Shown here one piece after another: positions 27,449 through 36,344 of a stretch of 64,000 nt of DNA. Origin of the DNA: Brasilonema sennae CENA114 (GTDB taxonomy: Bacteria > Cyanobacteriota > Cyanobacteriia > Cyanobacteriales > Nostocaceae). Where the stretch lies: assembly GCF_006968745.1 (NCBI RefSeq), contig NZ_CP030118.1:6778284-6842283 (forward strand), in the 5' to 3' direction. A program made the position numbers and the translations under genes. Positions within the stretch are counted from its first letter, which is position 1; the number at the start of each line of letters is the position of its first letter. The notes under the pieces were generated by a model. It ran no database searches, was not told the origin of the DNA, and was given only the letters and a program-made list of their open reading frames with translations.

Positions 27449-28882
27449 TCATGAGTCATTGGTGATTGACTGATAACTATTAACTATTTGTGTGAGTCTT
27501 TCTTGTAAAGAGGGGACAGGTATTTGGTTGATAACTTCAGCGGCGAAGGCATTAATTAATAAATTACGAGCATCATCCTGATCAATACCCCGACTTTGCA
27601 GGTAGAAGATTTCATCATCCTCCAACTGACTAACCGTAGCACCATGAGCGCACTTCACGTTATCTGCAGTAATTTCTAATTGAGGCTTAGTATCAACCCT
27701 AGCCTTCGGCGATAGTAACAAATTCCGGTTCAACTGTGCTGCATCAGTCAACTGCGCAGGCTTAGGAACAAAAACCTTACCATTAAACACAGCATGAGCG
27801 CGATGCTCCGAAGGAGCCGCTTTGCGAACGCCAATAATACACTTATGCAATTGCTGACTTCTGCCATACGGATAATTGAGAGCGATCGCACTATGAGTAT
27901 CCGCCAACTGGTTCCCCCCAATCACCGTCAACCCATTCAGAATCGTTTCCGTTTGCTCACCAGCCTGTAAAATCTCTAAATTGTGACGCGACAGCCTTCC
28001 ACCAAAAGTGATTGCATGACAAGTATACCGACTGTAACGAGCTTGAGAAACAGCAGTCTTCCCAATGTGGAAAGCCTCCGCACCTTCCAACTCAAGCCGA
28101 GTGTGATTCACTTGAGCATTTTCCTCAAGCCAAACCTCAGTAACCGCATTGCTAAAGTAAACCCTCTTCTCCTCTTTCTCCTCTGCGCCCTCTGCGCCTC
28201 TGCGGTTCGTAAATTCCTCAACCAACGTCACACTACTACCAACCTCCGCCACCACCAAACAACGTGGTAGAGAAATCGTCGCAGACTCCCCAGCAGTAAA
28301 AAACACCAAATGAATCGGTGTTTCCACCACCACATTCTTCGCCACCCAAACCACAGCTACATCTTTGATTCCACTCGTATTGAGCGCAGTAAACACCTCA
28401 TGCGCCCCCTCAGTTTGAGCCAAATACTGCTGCACACGCTGGCGATCGCCTACACCTAAATCAGCCAAATTACTAACGATAACCCCATCAGGCAAACCTG
28501 CAACCGCAGATAACTCAGGCGCATAAACCCCATTCACAAACACCAAACGGTTCGCAGCTTCTGGTATCGAATGAATATCCGATAAACTGATATCTGCTGG
28601 CTGAGTCCCAACACCTTCAAACTTTACTTTCCGCAAAGACGACAAATCGCTAAAGCGCCATTCCTCATCGCGAGTGGTGGGAAGAACCGATTTACGCACC
28701 CAAAGCGTAGCGCGATCGCGTAACTCCTGCAACCAAGCATCAGCACCGTCAAAAGACGTGTGATCATCTATGATCTGATTTAATAACCCAGTCAGTTCAG
28801 CATCCCTATCCAACACAGTAGACGCCAAATCAACTGGATTTGAATTAGGAACTGGACTAGGAGAAACTAGAACGCTCATCAC
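27449..28882 (-). CDS. sufD: SufD scaffold subunit
   Basis: A 477-residue SufD of the SufBCD Fe-S scaffold. The family C-terminal beta-helix is clear: YPYGRSQQLHKCIIGVRKAA, HAVFNGKVFV and VKCAHGATVSQLEDDE with its conserved Cys and His. It overlaps sufC by four bases. An unusual stretch, RRGAEGAEEKEEK (about residues 225-240, DNA about 28160-28213), is encoded by a copy of the dispersed CCTCTGCGCC...GCGGTTCG repeat inserted in frame; homologues I can recall lack it. The start may be Met1 (28882) or Met2 (28879). Confidence 0.85.
   Translation of the reverse strand: MMSVLVSPSPVPNSNPVDLASTVLDRDAELTGLLNQIIDDHTSFDGADAWLQELRDRATLWVRKSVLPTTRDEEWRFSDLSSLRKVKFEGVGTQPADISLSDIHSIPEAANRLVFVNGVYAPELSAVAGLPDGVIVSNLADLGVGDRQRVQQYLAQTEGAHEVFTALNTSGIKDVAVVWVAKNVVVETPIHLVFFTAGESATISLPRCLVVAEVGSSVTLVEEFTNRRGAEGAEEKEEKRVYFSNAVTEVWLEENAQVNHTRLELEGAEAFHIGKTAVSQARYSRYTCHAITFGGRLSRHNLEILQAGEQTETILNGLTVIGGNQLADTHSAIALNYPYGRSQQLHKCIIGVRKAAPSEHRAHAVFNGKVFVPKPAQLTDAAQLNRNLLLSPKARVDTKPQLEITADNVKCAHGATVSQLEDDEIFYLQSRGIDQDDARNLLINAFAAEVINQIPVPSLQERLTQIVNSYQSITNDS
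28160..28213. repeat. Dispersed repeat inside sufD, in frame
   Basis: The segment TCTCCTCTGCGCCCTCTGCG and the following CCTCTGCGGTTCG match the intergenic repeat copies at 51430-51463 and, in variant form, at 29697-29768. Here it lies within the sufD coding sequence without a stop. Confidence 0.65.
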
Positions 28883-29667
28883 ACACCCACCTCATCAAGC
28901 GCATCTTCCAACACCCAGTCATAACCGCGTGATTCCAATTCCAACGCCAGTTCCTTACCACCACTCGTGAGAATTCGTCCATTTGCCATCACATGAACGA
29001 AGTCTGGCACAATATAATTCAGCAATCGCTGATAGTGAGTAATCATAATCGTGGCATTTTCCGGACTCGTCAGCTGATTCACCCCGTTCGCCACAATCTT
29101 CAACGCATCAATATCCAAACCGGAATCAGTCTCATCCAAAATTCCTAACTTTGGTTCCAGAAGCGCCATTTGCAAAATCTCATTACGCTTCTTCTCACCA
29201 CCGGAAAAACCTTCATTCAAACTCCGACTCAGGAAAGCAGGATTCATCTTCACCACATCCAGCTTTTCCTCAATCAAATCATCAAAATCAAACGCATCCA
29301 ATTCCTCTAAACCCTGCGCCTTACGACGAGAATTATAAGCCACCCGCAGAAAATCCAAATTACTCACACCCGGAATTTCCAACGGATACTGAAACGCCAA
29401 AAATATACCACTTCTGGCGCGTTCCTCCGGTTCCATCTCCAGCAGATTTTGCCCCTGGAAAATCACCTCACCGCCAGTCACCTCATACGCCGGATGTCCA
29501 GCCAGAACCTTAGAAAAAGTACTCTTACCAGAACCATTCGGTCCCATAATCGCATGGATTTCACCCGAACGTACCTCAAGATTTAAACCCTTTAGAATTG
29601 GCGTCCCATCAACATTAGCTGTCAAATCCCGTACTGACAGCACAACTTCACTATTCTCAATAATCAT
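28879..29667 (-). CDS. sufC: SufC ATPase
   Basis: A 262-residue ABC-type ATPase of the SufBC2D complex. The start is ATG at 29667 (MIIENSEVVLSVRDLTA); the longer frame back to 29763 translates a repeat and is not credible. Walker A GPNGSGKST, the signature FSGGEKKR and Walker B LGILDETDSGLD are present, the D-for-E variation around the signature being typical for SufC. ATP binding opens the SufB-SufD interface for cluster assembly. It overlaps sufD by four bases and lies 104 bases after sufB. Confidence 0.9.
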   Translation of the reverse strand: MIIENSEVVLSVRDLTANVDGTPILKGLNLEVRSGEIHAIMGPNGSGKSTFSKVLAGHPAYEVTGGEVIFQGQNLLEMEPEERARSGIFLAFQYPLEIPGVSNLDFLRVAYNSRRKAQGLEELDAFDFDDLIEEKLDVVKMNPAFLSRSLNEGFSGGEKKRNEILQMALLEPKLGILDETDSGLDIDALKIVANGVNQLTSPENATIMITHYQRLLNYIVPDFVHVMANGRILTSGGKELALELESRGYDWVLEDALDEVGV

Positions 29668-29771
29668 GGCTCTTCTCTCTCTTCTCTTCTCTTTCTTCCT
29701 CCTTCGCGCCCTTCGTGCCTTCGCGGTTAAATATTTATTGAACCACGAAGACACGAAGAACACGAAGAGAA
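29668..29771. repeat. Dispersed repeat between sufB and sufC
   Basis: CCTTCGCGCCCTTCGTGCC...TTCGCGGTTAA followed by its inverse (GAACCACGAAGACACGAAG) makes a hairpin-forming block in the sufB-sufC gap. Relatives occur at about 14831-14865, 22400-22430, 28160-28213, 51297-51345, 51430-51463 and 59629-59660. Confidence 0.7.
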
Positions 29772-31211
29772 TTACCCAACACTACCTTCCAACTTCAGAC
29801 TCAACAGCTTATCAGCCTCCACCGCAAACTCCATTGGTAGCTGATTAAACACATCCTTACAGAAGCCACTAATCATCATCGAAATAGCATCTTCTGACGA
29901 AATGCCCCGCTGTGCGAAAAAGAACAATTGATCTTCCCCAATCTTAGATGTCGAAGCTTCATGCTCCACCTTCGCAGTATTATTCTGTACCTGAATATAA
30001 GGGAAAGTATTCGCGTGAGCATTATCCCCAATCAGCATAGAGTCGCACTGGGAATAGTTCCGCGCTCCTTGAGCCTTCGGATTTATTTTCACCAACCCAC
30101 GGTAGCTGTTACTAGAGTTACCAGCGGAAATACCCTTAGAAATAATCGTACTGCGGGTGTTCTTACCAACGTGAACCATCTTAGTACCCGTATCAGCTTG
30201 CTGCATATTATTCGTCAGCGCTACCGAGTAAAACTCACCCACTGAGTTATCACCCACCAGCACGCAGCTAGGATACTTCCAGGTGATAGCCGAACCAGTT
30301 TCTACCTGTGTCCAAGAAATCTTAGAATTCACACCTTGACACAAACCGCGCTTGGTAACGAAGTTATAGATACCGCCTTTGCCGTTTGCATCTCCAGCGT
30401 ACCAGTTCTGCACGGTGGAGTATTTAATCTCGGCATTGTCGAGGGCGACGAGTTCTACGACAGCAGCATGTAGCTGGTTACTGTCGTACATTGGTGCAGT
30501 ACAGCCTTCCAGGTAGGAGACATAGCTGTTTTCTTCAGCAACAATCAGTGTTCGCTCAAATTGTCCAGTTTCGCCATTGTTGATCCGGAAGTAAGTGGAC
30601 AGTTCCATCGGGCATTTCACACCCTTGGGAATGTAAACGAAGGAACCATCGCTGAACACGGCGGAATTAAGCGCAGCAAAATAATTATCTGCTATTGGGA
30701 CAACGCTACCCAAGTACTTCTGCACCAATTCTGGATATTCTTGTAAGGCTTCAGAAATGGAACAGAATATGACACCTTCTTTGAGGAGTTTTTCTTTGAA
30801 GGTGGTTCCGATAGAAACACTATCGAAAATCGCATCCACGGCGACGTTTGACAGTCGCTTCTGTTCTGACAGGGGAAGTCCCAGCTTTTCAAAAGTTTCC
30901 AACAAAGCGGGATCAACTTCATCTAAGCTCTTAAGCTTTTCTTTCTTTTGTTTCGGCGCGGAGTAATAAATGATATTTTGGTAATCAATCACCGGATACT
31001 TAACGCTTGGCCAAGTTGGTTCTGTCATTTTTTGCCACTGGCGAAAAGCTCTCAAGCGAAAGTCCAGCATGAACTCTGGCTCGTTTTTCTTGAGCGAGAT
31101 AAGGCGGATGGTGTCCTCGTTTAGTCCACGCGCTATTGTGTCGGCTTCGATGTCGGTGATAAAGCCGTACTTGTATGGCTGGTTGACTAATGTTTTGACA
31201 GTGGAACTCAT
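29772..31211 (-). CDS. sufB: SufB scaffold subunit
   Basis: A 479-residue SufB, first gene of the operon. Family features: GVKCPMELSTYFRINN, LEGCTAPMYDSNQLHAAVVE (with the cluster-related Cys), RGLCQGVNSKISWTQVETGS and VEHEASTSKIGEDQLFFFAQ near the C terminus. With SufC and SufD it builds nascent 4Fe-4S clusters, needed in quantity for photosystem I and nitrogenase. Its promoter faces sufR across a 232-base gap holding two SufR-type operators. Length matches cyanobacterial SufB. Confidence 0.92.
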   Translation of the reverse strand: MSSTVKTLVNQPYKYGFITDIEADTIARGLNEDTIRLISLKKNEPEFMLDFRLRAFRQWQKMTEPTWPSVKYPVIDYQNIIYYSAPKQKKEKLKSLDEVDPALLETFEKLGLPLSEQKRLSNVAVDAIFDSVSIGTTFKEKLLKEGVIFCSISEALQEYPELVQKYLGSVVPIADNYFAALNSAVFSDGSFVYIPKGVKCPMELSTYFRINNGETGQFERTLIVAEENSYVSYLEGCTAPMYDSNQLHAAVVELVALDNAEIKYSTVQNWYAGDANGKGGIYNFVTKRGLCQGVNSKISWTQVETGSAITWKYPSCVLVGDNSVGEFYSVALTNNMQQADTGTKMVHVGKNTRSTIISKGISAGNSSNSYRGLVKINPKAQGARNYSQCDSMLIGDNAHANTFPYIQVQNNTAKVEHEASTSKIGEDQLFFFAQRGISSEDAISMMISGFCKDVFNQLPMEFAVEADKLLSLKLEGSVG

Positions 31212-31338
31212 TGGTAGTTTTCTCTTGCGTTCACTATGTAGAATCTCTTTAAGGAAGGGAGACGGGCTTTTTTAACCGATTCCCATGTTTCGTCACCGAG
31301 TGGTTACGAGACTGCTAAAATAACTATATAGACTAAAA

Positions 31339-31397
31339 CAACAACATTGTTGTTTAATGTATATTCATTTTAAGCTAGATTAACAACAACATTGTTG
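31339..31397. promoter_or_regulatory. Two SufR operators (CAAC-N6-GTTG)
   Basis: The 14-base palindrome-like site CAACAACATTGTTG occurs twice, at 31339-31352 and 31384-31397, 45 bp apart, between sufB and sufR. It fits the CAAC-N6-GTTG inverted repeat reported for cyanobacterial SufR. The two identical cores suggest autoregulation of sufR and repression of sufBCDS. Confidence 0.85.
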
Positions 31398-31443
31398 TCA
31401 AACTTATATTTTTCTGCAAATCAAATGAACTTTTGGGACGACG

Positions 31444-32121
31444 ATGGAGACTACCCACCAGTCCTCAACAAAGCAAGATATTCTAGAATATCTTTTGAAA
31501 CACTCGCAGGCTACAGCTTTTGAGTTAGCCGAAGCGCTCGATATTAGCCCCCAAGCAATTCGTCGCCATCTGAAGGATTTAGAGGGCGAGGAGTTGATTT
31601 CTTTCTCATTGTCAGTGCAGGGAGGAATGGGGCGTCCACAGCATGTTTATCAATTGACTCGTAGTGGACGCGATCGCCTGCGTCCAGATGGTGCTGATGG
31701 TTATGGTCAATTTGCGGTTTCTCTATTGGACACATTAGCAGAAACGGTCGGACACGACCAAGTTAGTTCAATTTTACGCAAGCAATGGGAACGCAAAGCA
31801 GAAGAATATCGCGATCGCCTGGGAAACACTTCCCTCTCAGAAAGGGTGGCAATTTTGGTAAAACTGAGGAAAGCTGAGGGCTTTATGGCTGAGTGTCATC
31901 CTGTAGAATCGAGTGAGTCATCACAAGGCGACGGATTTATTTTAACCGAACACAACTGCGCGATATCTAACGTTGCAGAATCTTTCCCCAGCATTTGCGG
32001 TCATGAATTAGAAATGTTTGCTACAGTTTTACCTGATTGTACAGTAGAACGTACTCACTGGATTATTAACGGCGAACATCGCTGCGGCTATTTAGTACAA
32101 GAGCGAAAAAACAAACTTTAA
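31444..32121 (+). CDS. sufR: SufR iron-sulfur cluster-binding repressor
   Basis: A 225-residue regulator. The N-terminal helix-turn-helix spans about residues 10-60 (ATAFELAEALDISPQAIRRH). The C-terminal half has the cluster-binding cysteine set: CHPVESS, then HNCAISN, SICGHEL, LPDCTVE and HRCGYL (Cys spacing close to the C-x12-C-x13-C-x14-C SufR pattern). In studied cyanobacteria the 4Fe-4S form represses the suf operon and cluster loss under oxidative stress or iron limitation relieves it. It is divergent from sufB with shared operators. Confidence 0.9.
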   Translation: METTHQSSTKQDILEYLLKHSQATAFELAEALDISPQAIRRHLKDLEGEELISFSLSVQGGMGRPQHVYQLTRSGRDRLRPDGADGYGQFAVSLLDTLAETVGHDQVSSILRKQWERKAEEYRDRLGNTSLSERVAILVKLRKAEGFMAECHPVESSESSQGDGFILTEHNCAISNVAESFPSICGHELEMFATVLPDCTVERTHWIINGEHRCGYLVQERKNKL

Positions 32122-32280
32122 GTTTTTCCATTAAGTGAGTAGCCGCAACAAGTGAGCATTTTTATTAAGTCTAAACTAAAGATTATAGGTAGTTAGTTAT
32201 CGGATTTACGAACCAGTGATTCCTAACCCGTTACAACCGCAACATTTGAGTAAAATTTAGGCAAATCTTAAACAAAAGTT

Positions 32281-32541
32281 ATGGAGTTACCATCACCACA
32301 GTCAGCACCACAATTTATAACTCCAGAAGAGTTAACAAAAGTCGATGCTGCTTTGCTCTCCTCACCAGAGAAATTTTTAACTCGATTGACAATCTCATCT
32401 CTGAGGCTTTTGAAGCAAATCGCCCAAGAAAACGAAGTGAACATTGAAGATTTAACAGCCCAGCAGGTGATTGATTGGTTTGAAAAAGATGGAAAGATTC
32501 GGCGAGAGCAAGGAATTGAGGCAGCTTATTTAAAGTGGTAA
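32281..32541 (+). CDS. Small conserved-looking hypothetical protein
   Basis: An 86-residue predicted cytoplasmic protein, FITPEELTKVDAALLSSPEK then LRLLKQIAQENEVNIEDLTA. The composition is balanced, the ATG is well placed, and it follows sufR on the same strand. The ITAEELTKVDAALL-type motif seems familiar from small uncharacterised cyanobacterial proteins, but I cannot name a family. Most of it is predicted helical. Confidence 0.5.
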   Translation: MELPSPQSAPQFITPEELTKVDAALLSSPEKFLTRLTISSLRLLKQIAQENEVNIEDLTAQQVIDWFEKDGKIRREQGIEAAYLKW

Positions 32542-32581
32542 GCTTAGAGCAGTTTTCAATTGGGTAGAATACAGCTTGGTT

Positions 32582-32976
32582 GTAGGGGCACAGCATGCTC
32601 ATTGGTGTTAACTTAAGCTGAAACTCTTGTTATTACCTTACATTATGTTTTATTCTACTTGCCCACAATTGTCGCTCTACCTCACCCCGGTTTTGTCTTG
32701 CGCCAAAACCGCCCCTCTCCTTACTAAGGAGAGGGGACGTTAAGCGTAGCTTTACGGGGGTGAGGTTAAATCAACGTGGAATCAAGGCTTGAGCGTTATT
32801 ATACTCGTCCACAATTGTCGATCGACCTCACCCCGGTTTTGTCTTGCGCCAAAACCGCCCCTCTCCTTACTAAGGAGAGGGGATGTGAAGCGTAGCTTTA
32901 CGGGGGTGAGGTCAAACCAACGTGGAATTAAGGCTTAAACGTTAAGTTGACACGTATGAGCATGCTGTGCCCCTAC
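32582..32976. mobile_element. Repeat element with 21-bp inverted ends and two internal 146-bp copies
   Basis: GTAGGGGCACAGCATGCTCAT (32582-32602) is exactly inverted at 32956-32976. Between the ends, a unit of about 146 bp starting near CTCACCCCGGTTTTG occurs twice (at 32681 and 32827), each with a GAGAGGGG/CCCCTCTC hairpin. No gene is visible. The end sequence is also the stem of the repeat at 15509-15536. This may be a compound miniature element or just nested repeats. Confidence 0.5.
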
Positions 32977-33060
32977 CATCGCCCTTTGTAGTCTATGCAA
33001 ATGAAAAGCGCTGTTAAGCGTTCCCTGCCAAAACTTGTTAACTTTATTTTAACGAGCTAC

Positions 33061-33771
33061 TTATTTCTTCTTTAACACAGGAGTTAAATATTCTGGAATA
33101 CCCTCTAGCTGAATAACGTTGCACCCAAGCTTATAAGCAAATTCAACCGATTCTCCAGCACCCAATGCCTTATAAAAAGCTGTTGCAAATTTAATTGCAG
33201 CTTGATCACCAATCTGCTTGTTCATTCCAATCACGTAGGGAATATGCTTAACAATCGCTTGGGCTTGAACTTCTGAGTAACAAGCGTTGAGAACAACGCA
33301 CTGAATCTGAGAAGCAAATAACTCGAATAGTCTAGCCAAAGCTTGTGTATCTACTAATCGCACATTCCCGGTTTCATCCTCCAGCGCCAAACCATCATCA
33401 CCTGTACCATGACCGCTAAAATGAACAATTTGTGGCTTAAAATCCAATAACGATTGGTAAACTTCTTGAACACGCACAGCCGAACGCTGTTTTAGGTCAA
33501 ATAATTCTCGTTTTTTTGCTCGTTGCAATGCAGCGTCAATTTCTCGCACCTCTTCACCTAATCGCAGGGGCAAACTGTTTTTTGGATTTGCTGCCAAAAT
33601 TAAAATTGTTTTGACTGCAGAATTGTTGGCTTCTGTTTGTCCAACTTGGTTGTAGTTGGTAATATCACCACCGATTTGATGGGCATTCACTGAATCAGCG
33701 TTTACAAGACCTCCAGCGAATTGAGCGCCTTGTAAGTTGAATTTAGATTGTCTATTAGGAGTTTCTGGCAT
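33061..33771 (-). CDS. CHAT-domain protease with N-terminal shared motif
   Basis: A 236-residue protein. Residues about 55-232 form a CHAT (caspase-like, clan CD) domain with the catalytic pair His121 in HFSGHGTGD and Cys164 in VVLNACYSE. The N terminus (17-39) carries QFAGGLVNADSVNAH followed by QIGGDITN, closely matching the N terminus of the divergent NACHT protein 242 bases away. The start at 33771 (MPETPNRQ) is chosen because the upstream extension translates a repeat. Function is inferred: the motif is expected to bring the protease together with the NACHT protein, which would activate proteolysis of an unknown target. No signal or membrane segment. Confidence 0.7.
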   Translation of the reverse strand: MPETPNRQSKFNLQGAQFAGGLVNADSVNAHQIGGDITNYNQVGQTEANNSAVKTILILAANPKNSLPLRLGEEVREIDAALQRAKKRELFDLKQRSAVRVQEVYQSLLDFKPQIVHFSGHGTGDDGLALEDETGNVRLVDTQALARLFELFASQIQCVVLNACYSEVQAQAIVKHIPYVIGMNKQIGDQAAIKFATAFYKALGAGESVEFAYKLGCNVIQLEGIPEYLTPVLKKK

Positions 33772-34013
33772 AGATTTACAAAAACTAGGGGGGTAAGGGG
33801 AGCCAGTGCCGTGGGCGGGTTCCCCGACTTGAGGCACCTGGCGTTGTAAGGGTGTAGGGGAAGGAAAATCCGCCTAACTAGTGCATAAGTTGATTTTGCT
33901 AGCAGCTAATTAAAGAAGGAAGGGCAGCAAATAAGTCTGATTCACATAATCAGATTTTTGTCAATGTGTAAGTCCTAATATAATACAGACAACCAACAAC
34001 ATTCAAACAAGCC
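33772..34013. promoter_or_regulatory. Divergent promoter region between the CHAT and NACHT genes
   Basis: 242 bp containing a GC-rich interspersed repeat (about 33790-33850, GCCGTGGGCGGGTTCCCCGA type) and an AT-rich half towards the NACHT start. I see no clear operator. Shared control of the two genes is plausible from the arrangement only. Confidence 0.4.
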
Positions 34014-36344
34014 ATGCCGGAGTCAGAAAACCCCAAAGACCCTAAAAAAGTCTCTAATAATGACTTACGCAATTCCCAGTTTGCAGGTGGGTTTATCGAT
34101 GCCCAGAACGTTAATGCTGGGCGTATAGGCGGCGATATTCGCAATAATTGGAATTTTTCCTTTGGACAAAGAGCTAGTAATGAATTACTGAATCCCAAAA
34201 CCAGAAATCATATACGGCAAATACTGTTAAGACAAGTCAGCACTGAAGTTGAAAGCCGGATAAAAACCTCTCTCCATAATCGGATTTATATTGTCCAAGA
34301 TACAGACCAAAATCCCTCTGAGATTGAATTACCTTGGGCAAGTCAAATAAAGGTGGGTTCCACACCAAAAATTCATTTAAAAAATACGGAAATAATCGCA
34401 ATCTATGATCAACCTGATATTGCAGGTAGATTATTGATTTTGGGGAATCCTGGTGTCGGAAAAACTACCATGCTTCTTAAGTTAGCTCAGGAACTAGTCA
34501 AGCGTACTAAAAATGACTCAGCACATCCGATTCCAGTGTTATTTAGTTTATCTTCCTGGAAAAATGATATCAACAGTATTAAAGATTGGTTAGTAGACCA
34601 GCTTAAAAAAAAATATGGTGTACGGAAAGATATTGGTAAACAGTTAGTAGAAAATCAAGAAGTTCTACCCCTTCTAGATGGGTTGGATGAATTAGCGGCA
34701 GAACGTCAAGAAAAGTGTGTTGACAAAATTAATGATTTTATAAACGCTGGATGGAGCAATCCTTTAGTTATTTCCAGTCGAATACAAGAGTATCAACGTT
34801 ATAAAGCTTTACTTCAACTAAATAATTCTTTGGAACTATGCCCTTTTACTCAAGAGCAAGTCAACCAATATTTACAAAACACAGATAATTTACAATTGTG
34901 TGACAGTATTAATCAGGATGAAGAGTTAAGCAAATTAGTTAAAACACCACTTTTATTAAATATTATTGTACTTTCTGCTCAAGAACTATCAATAGAAAAA
35001 TGGCAGCAGTTAAAGTCTTCTCAGGAACGCCTAAGTTATCTATTTGAGGCTTACGTCAGCGGGATGCTGAAACGTAAATATAGAGGGACACAACCTGATC
35101 CAGAAAAGACTAAACGCTGGTTAAGCTGGTTGGCACAAAGGTTAAACGATGAAAGTGCAACTGAGTTTTTGATTGAAAGAATTCAACCGAGTTGGTTGAA
35201 AAAGAAAATTCAAAAATTTGTTTATAATTTGATTGCATGGGGACTTATAGGAGCGCTGATTACAGGGCTGATTAATGTGCTGATTAATGGGGTGATTACA
35301 GGGCTGATTGATGGGCTGATTTCCGGGCTGATTTTTGGGCTGATTTTTGGGCTGATTTATGGGCTGATTTCCGGGCTGATTTTTGGGCTGATTGGAGATC
35401 TAATAGAAAAGAAAATAGAAAAGATTAAATTAATTAATCATCTGATAATTTTTAGGTTAACAACTATAAAATTCATGATTTCCGGGCTGATTTATGGGCT
35501 GATTTATGGGCTGATTTATGGGCTGATTTCCGGGCTGATTTATGGGCTGATTTCCGGGCTGGTTTATGGGCTGATTTATGGGCTGATTTATAGGCTGATT
35601 GGAGATGAAATTCAAACAGTTGAGATTATAAAAATTTCTCTAAAAAAGTCTTCAATCGGGCTGATCTCCGGGCTGGTCTCCGGGCTGATTTTAGGGTTAA
35701 TTTTAGGGCTGATACAAAGCATTCAGCAGTTGAGAGAAGGACTGATTTATGGGCTGATTTTAGGGCTGATTTTAGGGCTGATTTTAGGGCTGATTTTAGG
35801 GATTGATGGGCAACCAATTGAATACAAAACTATTCCTAATCAAGGAATTCGCCAATCAGTTATTAACACTGTTATTATATCAACGATCACTTTTTTATTG
35901 GCTACATTAATACTTATTCTAGGAATAAAAATATTCGGATGGAAGCTAGACTTAAGTTCTAGTTTAGTGTATGGATTAATTATTGGACTGCTTATTGCAA
36001 TACCTAGAAGTGGAACACCAGCTATCAAACATTTTGTTTTACGCGTAATTCTCTGGGCTAATGGTTACGCTCCTTGGAATTATGCCAAGTTTCTTGACTA
36101 CTGCACCAATCGCCTATTTCTACAACGAGTAGGGGGCGGCTATCGGTTTATGCATGATTTATTACGCCAGCACTTTGCCAATTACTCTGTTCCAAGGAAT
36201 TTAGCACCTATTCAAGAAACTACAGTAGCAACTTCTGTTTTGATTCCAGATTATATTTCATGTACCAGTTGCGGTCATCATAATTCTACTAATTGCAAGT
36301 TTTGTACGCAGTGCGGAATGGGATTGAAGAAACTAGATATTTGA
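34014..36344 (+). CDS. NACHT NTPase with membrane repeats and zinc ribbon
   Basis: A 776-residue NLR-like protein. N-terminal motif QFAGGFIDAQNVNAG followed by RIGGDIRN (22-44), shared with the divergent CHAT protease. A NACHT domain follows: Walker A GNPGVGKT (144-151), Walker B LPLLDGLDE (218-226) and the helical part to about 390. From about 406 to 600 there are roughly 28 GLI-type tetrapeptide units (GLIY, GLIS, GLIF, GLIL) predicted to enter the membrane, then two hydrophobic segments (about 617-640 and 648-663), a RFMHDLLRQHF motif seen in other NACHT proteins, and a C-terminal CxxC...CxxC zinc ribbon (750-767). A sensor or switch is inferred; no ligand-binding repeats such as WD40 or LRR are present. 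Confidence 0.7.
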   Translation: MPESENPKDPKKVSNNDLRNSQFAGGFIDAQNVNAGRIGGDIRNNWNFSFGQRASNELLNPKTRNHIRQILLRQVSTEVESRIKTSLHNRIYIVQDTDQNPSEIELPWASQIKVGSTPKIHLKNTEIIAIYDQPDIAGRLLILGNPGVGKTTMLLKLAQELVKRTKNDSAHPIPVLFSLSSWKNDINSIKDWLVDQLKKKYGVRKDIGKQLVENQEVLPLLDGLDELAAERQEKCVDKINDFINAGWSNPLVISSRIQEYQRYKALLQLNNSLELCPFTQEQVNQYLQNTDNLQLCDSINQDEELSKLVKTPLLLNIIVLSAQELSIEKWQQLKSSQERLSYLFEAYVSGMLKRKYRGTQPDPEKTKRWLSWLAQRLNDESATEFLIERIQPSWLKKKIQKFVYNLIAWGLIGALITGLINVLINGVITGLIDGLISGLIFGLIFGLIYGLISGLIFGLIGDLIEKKIEKIKLINHLIIFRLTTIKFMISGLIYGLIYGLIYGLISGLIYGLISGLVYGLIYGLIYRLIGDEIQTVEIIKISLKKSSIGLISGLVSGLILGLILGLIQSIQQLREGLIYGLILGLILGLILGLILGIDGQPIEYKTIPNQGIRQSVINTVIISTITFLLATLILILGIKIFGWKLDLSSSLVYGLIIGLLIAIPRSGTPAIKHFVLRVILWANGYAPWNYAKFLDYCTNRLFLQRVGGGYRFMHDLLRQHFANYSVPRNLAPIQETTVATSVLIPDYISCTSCGHHNSTNCKFCTQCGMGLKKLDI
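35241..35810 (+). repeat. 12-bp degenerate coding repeat (GLI tetrapeptides)
   Basis: GGGCTGATTTATGGGCTGAT-type units recur with a 12-base period, each encoding GLI plus one of Y, S, F or L, in three clusters interrupted by charged linkers at about residues 463-486 and 530-548. Several units are identical at DNA level. Confidence 0.9.

Noticed and set aside
29668..29763. 32 additional N-terminal residues on SufC
   Set aside because: They are Arg/Lys-rich translation of a dispersed repeat; normal SufC starts at 29667.
35241..35810. CRISPR or non-coding tandem repeats in the NACHT gene
   Set aside because: The 12-bp units keep one frame and encode GLI tetrapeptides within a continuous gene.
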